DNA of 61,889 nucleotides, from assembly GCA_018398765.1 (NCBI GenBank), contig JAHBMJ010005719.1, positions 1-61,889 on the forward strand, given 5' to 3'. The stretch is from Chromera velia (lineage: Eukaryota > Sar > Chromeraceae). Shown here in pieces: positions 52,738 through 61,889 of this stretch. Under the pieces are notes generated by a model. That model was given only the letters and a program-made list of their open reading frames with translations, had not been told where the DNA came from and did not search any database. A program made the position numbers and the translations under genes. Each line of letters starts with the position of its first letter. The stretch's first letter is position 1.

Positions 52738-54246
52738 GAGTTTAACTTCAAAATTGCTGCATGCTTGTGTTTTTTGTATCTTTCCTAACTCTTTACTCGA
52801 AGACTTTGTTTGATCTGTATTACCCGGGAACTTACCCTTTTTTATTTACGCAGCATCTCATGATCGCGGCAATATAACTCAGATGAATGAATTTGGCCAT
52901 CAGATTCTGAGCGCCAGGCCGTGCAGCGCCCTGCAGGCCGTGCAGTGCAACTTGAAGTCGGACAAGTAGCTTTTTTTCAAACAGAGAGGAGTCTATATAG
53001 AGAGGTTGGCCAGAGTCTATACGGCTCACCGGCTTTAACCCCATACATCATCATCATCATCATATACACACACATACACATACACACACACACATACACA
53101 CATACATACACACATATACATACATACACACACTTTAAAATTGCTGCATGCTTGTGTTTTTTAGATCTTTTCTACTCTTTACTCGAAGACTTTGTTTGAT
53201 CTGTGTAACAGACGGTAACAGACTGTGTTATCCGAGAACTTACCCTTTCTTATTTATGCAGCACCTCATGATCGCGGCAATATAACTCAGATGAATGAAT
53301 TTGGCCATCTGAGCGCCAGGCCGTACAGTGCAACTTGAAGTCGGACAAGTGGCTTTTTGTCAAATAGACAGAATTGTGATGATTACTCAGGATGACTCGG
53401 ATGTTTGTCATCAAGTATTTCAATTTGAACCATTCAAGCTTCATTATCAAACAGATATACCCTGTCTGCCTAGGCCGTCTGCAGGTAAATGTAAGTAAAA
53501 TCAAAGAACAGAATAAACAATCAAATTTATTGGTATGCAACCATGGAGACTCATGGTGAATACATGTGTTCATAGGTGTTCACACTAAGTCTAGCACTAG
53601 CTAGGTCTAGCACAGTGACTGAGTCTCTGATTATATCACTGCAACCTAAACTGCATGCAGGAGTGGAATTTGATTGAATTTTGAATTTCTCAGGTAACAA
53701 AAACTTTTGAAGGCATGTATTGCAATGGGCTGATTGACTAGGCTGATTGATAATGATGCTTGTATGATTCATTTCCCAAGTAACAAAAATTTTTTAATGT
53801 ATGTATTTCAATGGGCTGAATGATTGTGATGCGCGTGAAATATGCATGCAATACCATGATTAATTTTCAAGAGGACTAAGAATAAATGTCCCCCAATCAG
53901 GTATCTAGAATCAATATCAAATCTATCAATCATGGTTAAAAATTAAATGTTTAAAAAAATTGAAAATTTAAGGTTGCCAATAGCCAGCACATTGATTCAG
54001 CATGATATAAGGCAATCAAGGCAGTCACTTTCTTTCTTTCTTTCTTTCTTTCTTTCTATTTTTCTTGCTAAGTCTTTCCTTCCTATCTTTTTCCTGTACG
54101 TTCTTCTTCCTCTTTTTATCTTCCTTCTTCTCCCCATTGTGCTTTGATCCTTTCATCTTTTTTTTTTTTAGAATGACCCTGCATGCAGGGATCATCGTTT
54201 TGAAGACAGTTAATAGCCTGATAGTCGCCACTGCTGCGTTTTCTTT

Positions 54247-54628
54247 GGATGGTTGGTTGCGGTTGGTTGAATGGTTGGTTGGTTGGTTGATTGGTTGGGT
54301 GGTTGCTAGGGTTGGTTGGTTGGTTGGTTGGTTGGTTGGTTGGTTAGTTGTCTCTTTTTGTCTCTGTCTGTGTGTCTGTCTGTCTGTCTATTTGTCAGGC
54401 TCTGTCTGTCTGTCTGTCTCTCTGTCTCTCTTTCTGTCTGTCTGTATGTCTATCTGTCTCTTTGTCTATCTATCTGTCTGTCTGTCTCTGTCTGTCTGTC
54501 TGTCTATCTATCTGTCTGTCTGTCTGTCTTTCTCTCTGTCTCTCTGTCTGTCTCTCTGTCTCTCTGTCTGTCTGTCTGTCTGTCTGTCTGTGTGTCTTTC
54601 TGTGTGTCTCTCTGTGTCGCTCTGTGTA

Positions 54629-54662
<34 letters not shown>

Positions 54663-54700
54663 AGTCTGTCTGTCTGTCTGTCTGTCTGTCTGTGTGTCTG
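54247..54700 (+). repeat. (GGTT)n followed by (GTCT)n, unit 1
   Basis: About 100 bp of GGTT-type repeats, then TAGTTGTCTCTTTTTGTC, then about 340 bp of GTCT-type repeats. Equivalent blocks are at 57603-58095 and 60918-61490. The G-rich tract has many GG pairs spaced by TT and could form two-layer G-quadruplexes. Confidence 0.95.
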
Positions 54701-54916
54701 CAACTGACCAGAGAGAGGGAAAGCCAGCCAGAGACGGTCTCTGTAACATATCTGCACAACACACACAATCATCATACCAATCAATCACTTCGCATTGACT
54801 CTCTTTGGCTCTTTTTCTCTGTCACAGTGGGCCCTTTGGGCATCGTGCCACCCCCCCCCTTGTGTGTGGGCCCCTAGAAGGAAGGGGCGGGAAGGGGTGC
54901 CAGAGAGGCAGAGTCA

Positions 54917-55234
54917 GTGGAAGAGAAGAGGGTAGTGAGACAAGCTAGGAGAGAAGCAGACAGACAGAAGGGCAAGCCTCAGCAAGAGAGACCAGATCAG
55001 CACTGGAAGAGAAACCGATTCTGGTGCAGTCAAACAAACAGTCTGGAGGGTGGCCAAAAGAGACAAATGAACCAACTGACCAGAGAGAGTGAAGGCCAGC
55101 CAGAGACGGTCTCTGCAACACCTCTGTACAATACACATAATCATCACACCAATCAATCACTTCGCATTGACTCTCTTTGGCTCTTCTTTTCTGTGGCCCC
55201 TTTGGGCATCGGAAGTGCTACTTTAAATGCTTAG
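54917..55234 (+). other. 105-codon open frame conserved between array units
   Basis: An open frame starting 'MEEKRVVRQARREADRQKGK' in unit 1 is kept in unit 2 (58313-58630) with a handful of residue changes, and unit 3 has its start. The changes include amino-acid replacements at about the rate expected from the overall unit divergence. Conservation may simply reflect recent duplication. No family recognised. Confidence 0.25.
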
Positions 55235-55586
55235 TGCAGATATGGGTGCATATGCTAGTAGTGTATATATGTGTGTGCAACTGCATTGATGACAAGCAAC
55301 ACACCAAGGGATTTCTGTGCACAGATTGAGGTACCCAGTAGTGCCGTTGTTAAAGTTCCTCAGTTTGCAAGCAAAAACAGCGTCAAAAGATCAATGAAAA
55401 GAGTCCACAAAAGAGCAATCAATTAAAACAGTCTATTTCATACTTGGGAGCAGGATTGTTTCCTCTGCACATATACGCCGACAGCCAAGTCAAATCAAAA
55501 CATGGAAGGTCAGAGAAGAAAAGAATGCTGTCTATCGGTGTGCAGCCATAGGCGCGCGCACTATGCATTTAAAGTAGGATCCCCTG

Positions 55587-56007
55587 TGCAACAGGCTGAG
55601 CTTCACATCATGCAGGTTATTTTTTCAGATTTGAATCCGTTTTAACCCTAGCCAATTCCGGCCAATTCTTTATGTGAAGAAATAGTTCGTTCATTTGCTA
55701 AACGTTCATAAATTTTCAGTGATTAACGTACGCCAGCAAATACCAATAATGACTTATTTCGAGCACCGAAGCGCTAGCGGATACAGACACTGGTTCAGGC
55801 GAATGAATCCCACAGACACACACAGACTCACGAATGAATATATAATACCACAATACAGATTTTGTCCTCAAATATTCTGAGTCATGCAATCTGATTATAA
55901 TTAATACGTCGGCCATTAAAGCACGTTGGCCAACAAGTTTAAACAAGCTTAAAAGGGCGTAAAAGGGAAACATCAACGTCAGATGTGTTTATTTGATCAC
56001 ACACACA

Positions 56008-56050
<43 letters not shown>

Positions 56051-57894
56051 ACACACATAAAAACACAAAGTTTAACTTGAAAATTGCTGCATGCTTGTGT
56101 TTTTTGTATCTTTCCTAACTTTTTACTCGAAGACTTTGTTTGATCTGTGTTACCCGGGAACTTACCCTTTTTTATTTATGCAGCATCTCATGATCGCGGC
56201 AATATAACTCAGATAAATGAATTTGGCCATCAGATTCTGAGTGCCAGGCCGTGCAGCGCCCTGCAGGCCGTGCAGTGCAACTTGAAGTCGGACAAGTAGC
56301 TTTTTGTCAAACAGAGAGGAATCTATATAGAGAGGTTGGCCAGAGTCTATACGGCTTACCGGCTTTAACCCCATACATCATCATCATCATCATATACACA
56401 CACATACACATACACACACACATACATACATGCACACATACATATACATACACACACACACACACACACACACACTTCAAAATTGCTGCATGCTTATGTT
56501 TTTTAGATCTTTTCTACTCTTTACTCGAAAACTTTGTTTGATCTGTGTAACAGACGGTAACAGACTGTGTTATCCGGGAACTTACCCTTTCTTATTTATG
56601 CAGCACCTCATGATCGCGGCAATATAACTCAGATAAATGAATTTGGCCATCTGAGCGCCAGGCCGTGCAGTGCAACTTGAAGTCGGGCAAGTGGCTTTTT
56701 GTCAAACAGACAGAATTGTGATGATTACTCAGGATGACTCGGATGTTTATCATCAAGTATTTCAATTTGAACCATTCAAGCTTCTGAATCATTGTCAAAC
56801 AGATATGCCCTGTCTGCCTAGGCCGTCTGCAGGTAAATGCAAGTAAAATCAAAGAACAGAATAAACAATCAAATTTATTGGTATGCAACCATGGAGACTC
56901 ATGGTGAATACATGTGTTCATAGGTGTTCACACTAAGTCTAGTACTAGCTAGGTCTAGCACAGTGACTGAGTCTCTGATTATATCACTGCAACTTAAACT
57001 GCATGCAGGAGTGGAATTCGATTGAATTTTGAATTTCTCAGGTAACAAAAACTTTTGAAGGCATGTATTGCAATGGGCTGATTGACTAGGCTGATTGATA
57101 ATGATGCTTGCATGATTCATTTCCCAGGTAACAAAAATTTTTTAATGCATGTATTTCAATGGGCTGAATGATTGTGATGCGCGTGAAATATGCGTGCAAT
57201 ACCATGATTAATTTTCAAGAAAACTAAGAATAAATGTCCCCCAATCAGGTATCTAGAATCAATATCAAATCTATCAATCATGGTTAAAAATTAAATGTTT
57301 AAAAAAATTGAAAATTTAAGGTTGCCAATAGCCAGCACATTGATTCAGCACGATATAAGGCAATCAAGGCAGTCACTTTCTTTCTTTCTTTCTTTCTTTC
57401 TTTCTATTTTTCTTGCTAAGCCTTTCCTTCCTGTCTTTTTCCTGTACGTTTTTCTTCCTCTTTTTATCTTCTTTCTTCTCCCCATTGTGCTTTGATCCTT
57501 TCATCTTTTTTTTTTTTAGAATAACCCTGCATGCAGGGATCATCGTTTTGAAAACAGTTAATGGCCTGCATGATAGTCGCCACTGCTGCATTTCCTTTGG
57601 ATGGTTGGTTGCGGTTGGTTGAATGGTTGGTTGGTTGGTTGATTGGTTGATTGGTTGGTTGGTTGCTAGGGTTGGTTGGTTGGTTGGTTGGTTGGTTGGT
57701 TGGTTGGTTGGTTGGTTGGTTGGTTAGTTGTCTCTTTTTGTCTCTGTCTGTGTGTCTGTCTGTCTGTCTATCTGTCAGGCTCTGTCTGTCTGTCTGTCTC
57801 TCTGTCTCTCTGTCTGTCTCTCTGTCTCTCTGTCTGTCTGTCTGTCTGTCTGTCTGTGTGTCTTTCTGTGTGTCTCTCTGTGTCGCTCTGTGTA

Positions 57895-57925
<31 letters not shown>

Positions 57926-57976
57926 GTGTGTCTGTCTGTCTGTCTGTTTATCTATCTGTCTGTCTGTCTGTCTGTG

Positions 57977-58013
<37 letters not shown>

Positions 58014-58981
58014 AACAGTGTCTGTCTGTCTCTCTGTCTGTCTATCTGTCAGTCTAGCTGTCTGTCAGTCTGTCTGTCTGTCTGTCTCTGTGTCTGCAAC
58101 TGACCAGAGAGAGGGAAAGCCAGCCAGAGACGGTCTCTGTAACATATCTGCACAACACACACAATCATCACACCAATCAATCACTTCGCATTGACTCTCT
58201 TTGGCTCTTTTTCTCTGTCACAGTGGGCCCTTTGGGCATCGTGCCACCCCCCCCCTTGTGTGTGGGCCCCTAGAAGGAAGGGGCGGGAAGGGGTGCCAGA
58301 GAGGCAGAGTCAGTGGAAGACAAGAGGGTAGTGAGACAAACTAGGAGAGAAGCAGACAGACAGAAGGGCAAGCCTCAGCAAGAGAGACCAGACCAGCACT
58401 GGAAGAGAAACCGATTCTGGTGCAGTCAAACAAACGGTCTGGAGGGTGGCCAAAAGAGACAAATGAACCAACTGACTAGAGAGAGTGAAGGCCAGCCAGA
58501 GACGGTCTCTGCAACACCTCTGTACAATACACATAATCATCACACCAATCAATCACTTCGCATTGACTCTCTTTGGCTCTTCTTTTCTGTGGCCCCTTTG
58601 GGCATCGGAAGTGCTACTTTAAATGCTTAGTGCAGATATGGGTGCATATGCTAGTAGTGTATATATGTGTGTGCAACTGCATTGATGACAAGCAACACAC
58701 CAGGGGAATTCTGTGCACAGATTGAGGTACCCAGTAGTGCCGTTGTTAAAGTTCCTTAGTTTGCAAGCAAAAACAGCGTCAAAAGATCAATGAAAAGAGT
58801 CCACAAAAGAGCAATCAATTAAAACAGTCTATTTCATACTTGGGAGTAGGATTGTTTCCTCTGCACATATACGCTGACAGCCAAGTCAAATCAAAACACG
58901 GAAGGTCAGAGAAGAAAAGAATGCTGTCTATCGGTGTGCAGCCATACGCGCGCGCACTGTGCATTTAAAGTAGGATCCTCT
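55587..58981 (+). repeat. tandem array unit 2 (about 3.40 kb)
   Basis: Same landmarks as unit 1, including duplication D, (GGTT)n near 57603-57728 and (GTCT)n near 57734-58095. The length difference from unit 1 comes mainly from microsatellite tracts and small indels. Confidence 0.95.
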
Positions 58982-61129
58982 GTGCAACAGGCTGAGCTTC
59001 AGATCAGGTTATTTTTTCAGATTTGAACCCGTTTCAACCCTAGCCAATTCCGGCCAATTCTTTATGTGAAGAAATAGTTCGTTCATTTGCCAAACGTTCA
59101 TGAATTTTCAGTGATTAACATATGCCAGCAAATACCAATAATGACTTATTTCGAGCACCGAAGCGCTGGCGGATACAGACACTGGTTCAGGCGAATGAAT
59201 CCCACAGACACACATAGACTTACGAATGAATACATAATACCACAATACAGATTTTGTCCTCAAATATTCTGAGTCATGCAATCTGATTATAATTAATGCG
59301 TCGGTCATTAAAGCACGTTGGCCAACAAGTTTGAACAAGCTTAAAAGGGCGTAAAAGGGAAACATCAATGTCAGATGTATTTATTTGATCACACACACAC
59401 ACACACACACACACAAACATAGAGTTTAACTTCAAAATTGCTGCATACTTGTGTTTTTGTATCTTTCCTAACTCTTTACTCGAAGACTTTGTTTGATCTG
59501 TGTTACCCGGGAACTTACTCTTTCTTATTTATGCAGCATCTCATGATCGCGGCAATATAACTCAGATGAATGAATTTGGCCATCAGATTCTGAGCGCCAG
59601 GCCGTGCAGTGCAACTTAAAGTCGGACAAGTGGCTTTTTTTCAAGCAGAGAGGAGTCTATATAGAGAGGTTGGCCAGAGTCTATACGGCTCACCGGTTTT
59701 AACCCCATACATCATCATCATCATCATCATATACACACACATACACATACACACACACATACACACATATACACACATATATACACACACACACATACAC
59801 ACACACACACTTTAAAATTGCTGCATGCTTGTGTTTTTTGGATCTTTTCTACTCTTTACTCGAAGACTTTGTTTGATCTGTGTAACAGACGGTAACAGAC
59901 TGTGTTATCCGAGAACTTACCCTTTCTTATTTACGCAGCACCTCATGATCGCGGCAATATAACTCAGATGAATGAATTTGGCCATCTGAGCGCCAGGCCG
60001 TGCAGTGCAACTTGAAGTCAGGCAAGTGGCTTTTTGTCAAACAGACAGGATTGTGATGATTACTCAGGATGACTCGGATGTTTGTCATCAAGTATTTCAA
60101 TTTGAACCATTCAAGCTTCTGAATCATTGTCAAACAGATATGCCCTGTCTGCCTAGGCCGTCTGCAGGTAAATGCAAGTAAAATCAAAGAACAGAATAAA
60201 CAATCAAATTTATTGATATGCAACCATGGAGATTCATGGTGAATACATGTGTTCATAGGTGTTCACACTGAGTCTAGCACTAGCTAGGTCTAGCACTGAG
60301 TCTCTGATTATATCACTGCAACCTAAACTGTATGCAGGAATGGAATTCGATTGAATTTTGAATTTCCCAGGTAACAAAAACTTTTGAAGGCATGTATTGC
60401 AATGGGCTGATTGACTAGGCTGATTGATAATGATGCTTGCATGATTCATTTCCCAGGTAACAAAAATTTTTTAATGCATGTATTTCAATGGGCTGAATGA
60501 TTGTGATACGCATGAAATATGCGTGCAATACCATGATTAATTTTCAAGAGGACTAAGAATAAATGTCCTCCAATCAGGTATCTAGAATCAATATCAAATC
60601 TATCAATCATGGTTAAAAATTAAATATTTAAAAAAATTGAAAATTTAAGGTTACCAATAGCCAGCACATTGATTCAGCACGATATAAGGCAATCAAGGCA
60701 GTCACTTTCTTTCTTTCTTTCTTTCTATTTTTCTTGCTAAGCCTTTCCTTCCTGTCTTTTTCCTGTACGTTCTTCTTCCTCTTTTTATTTTCCTTCTTCT
60801 CCCCATTGTGCTTTGATCCTTTTATCTTTTTTTTTTTTAGAATGACCCTGCATGCAGGGATCATCGTTTTGAAGACAGTTAATGGCCTGATAGTCGCCAC
60901 TGCTGCGTTTCCTTTGGATGGTTGGTTGCAGTTGGTTGAATGGTTGGTTGGTTGGTTGAATGGTTGGTTGGTTGCTAGGGTTGGTTGGTTAGTTGGTTGG
61001 TTGGTTGGTTGGTTAGTTGTCTCTTTTTGTCTCTGTCTATGTGTCTGTCTGTCTGTCTATCTATCAGGCTCTGTCTGTTTGTCTGTCTCTCTGTCTCTCT
61101 GTCTGTCTGTCTGTATGTCTGTCTGTCTC

Positions 61130-61160
<31 letters not shown>

Positions 61161-61213
61161 GTCTGTCTGTCTTTCTCTCTGTCTCTCTGTCTGTCTCTCT
61201 GTCTCTCTGTCTC

Positions 61214-61246
<33 letters not shown>

Positions 61247-61283
61247 GTGTCTTTCTGTGTGTCTCTCTGTGTCGCTCTGTATA

Positions 61284-61322
<39 letters not shown>

Positions 61323-61351
61323 GTGTATCTGTCTGTCTGTCTGTCTGTCTC

Positions 61352-61384
<33 letters not shown>

Positions 61385-61889
61385 GTGTCTGTCTGTCTGT
61401 CTGTCTGTCTGTCTGATAGTGTCTGTCTGTCTCTCTGTCTGTCTATCTGTCAGTCTAGCTGTCTGTCAGTCTGTCTGTCTGTCTGTGTGTCTGCAACTGA
61501 CCAGAGAGAGGGAAAGCCAGCCAGAGACGGTCTCTGTAACATATTTGCACAACACACACAATCATCACACCAATCAATCACTTCGCATTGACTCTCTTTG
61601 GCTCTTTTTCTCTGTCACAGTGGGCCCTTTGGGCATCGTGCCACCCCCCCCCTTGTGTGTGGGCCCCTAGAAGGAAGGGGCAGGAAGGGGCGCCAGGGAG
61701 GCAGAGTCAGTGGAAGAGAAGAGAATAGTGAGACAAGCTAGGAGAGAAGCAGACAGACAGAAGGGCAAGCCTCAGCAAGAGAGACCAGATCAGCACTGGA
61801 AGAGAAACCGATTCTGGTGCAGTCAAACAAACGGTCTGGAGGGTGGCCAAAAGAGACAAATGAACCAACTGACTAGAGAGAGTGAAGGC
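58982..61889 (+). repeat. tandem array unit 3 (cut by window end)
   Basis: Same landmarks, with (GGTT)n near 60918-61016 and the longest (GTCT)n block (61020-61490). The first D copy lacks the CGCCCTGCAGGCCGTGCAG-type duplication present in units 1 and 2. The array continues past the window. Confidence 0.95.

Larger units (their letters stand above)
52256..55586 (+). repeat. tandem array unit 1 (about 3.33 kb)
   Basis: Starts at TGCAACAGGCTGAGCTTC, which recurs at 55587 and 58982. Landmarks in order: conserved block 52404-52664, (CA)n near 52688-52731, internal duplication D (52749-52979 and 53137-53359), a (CAT)n(CA)n patch, A/T-rich sequence, (CTTT)n near 54030, (GGTT)n 54247-54350, (GTCT)n 54356-54697, internal duplication E (54703-54853 and 55074-55222). 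Units 1 and 2 differ by scattered substitutions of a few percent plus repeat-length changes. No conserved protein is recognised. Confidence 0.9.

Noticed and set aside
54065-54877. 270-codon Cys/Leu/Ser-rich frame, with similar frames in the other array units
   Set aside because: Most of it translates (GTCT)n in any frame, so its openness comes from the repeat.
1-61889. tRNA, rRNA or snRNA genes
   Set aside because: I looked for B-box-like GTTCRANNC words and rRNA-like conserved blocks and found none with convincing context. A covariance-model search would be needed to exclude them.

Overview
The window is nuclear DNA of an intron-rich eukaryote. It has no operons, many short exons with GT-AG boundaries and pyrimidine-rich acceptors, very abundant microsatellites ((GTCT)n, (CTTT)n, (TG)n, (GA)n), and many nested transposable-element fossils. 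I cannot name the species. Intron and repeat style would fit a microalga or protist such as a chromerid, but that is a weak guess.

Layout. 1-14.3 kb, minus strand: a decayed two-ORF LINE (copy A). It has a coiled-coil ORF1 fossil, Pro/Ser-rich and Cys-rich stretches, and an endonuclease-reverse transcriptase ORF2. A 3.6-kb element with long inverted termini (about 5447-9082) and a 468-bp hAT-like MITE with an 8-bp target duplication interrupt it. 17.0-21.6 kb, plus strand: a probable gene with a tandemly duplicated two-exon module and at least two further exons. 21.6-23.3 kb: minisatellite and tandem duplications. 23.4-26.0 kb, minus: LINE copy B, carrying a 477-bp near-palindrome and flanked by two copies of a 147-bp dispersed repeat. 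26.7-34.3 kb, minus: a multi-exon gene of unrecognised family. 34.3-35.5 kb: a divergent intergenic region with GC-rich palindromes. 35.5-44.2 kb, plus: a second unrecognised multi-exon gene. 44.9-49.9 kb, minus: LINE copy C, split by a 979-bp element with a 9-bp target duplication, itself split by a 607-bp foldback element. 49.9-52.3 kb: AT-rich DNA with no gene I can support. 52.26 kb to the end: about 2.9 units of a 3.3-3.4-kb tandem repeat with internal duplications and a (GGTT)n-(GTCT)n block in each unit.

The two unknown genes are supported by reading frames that stay in phase across consecutive predicted splice junctions, not by recognised homology. The three LINE copies are clearly one family: same domain order, shared motifs, same strand. 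All are defective.
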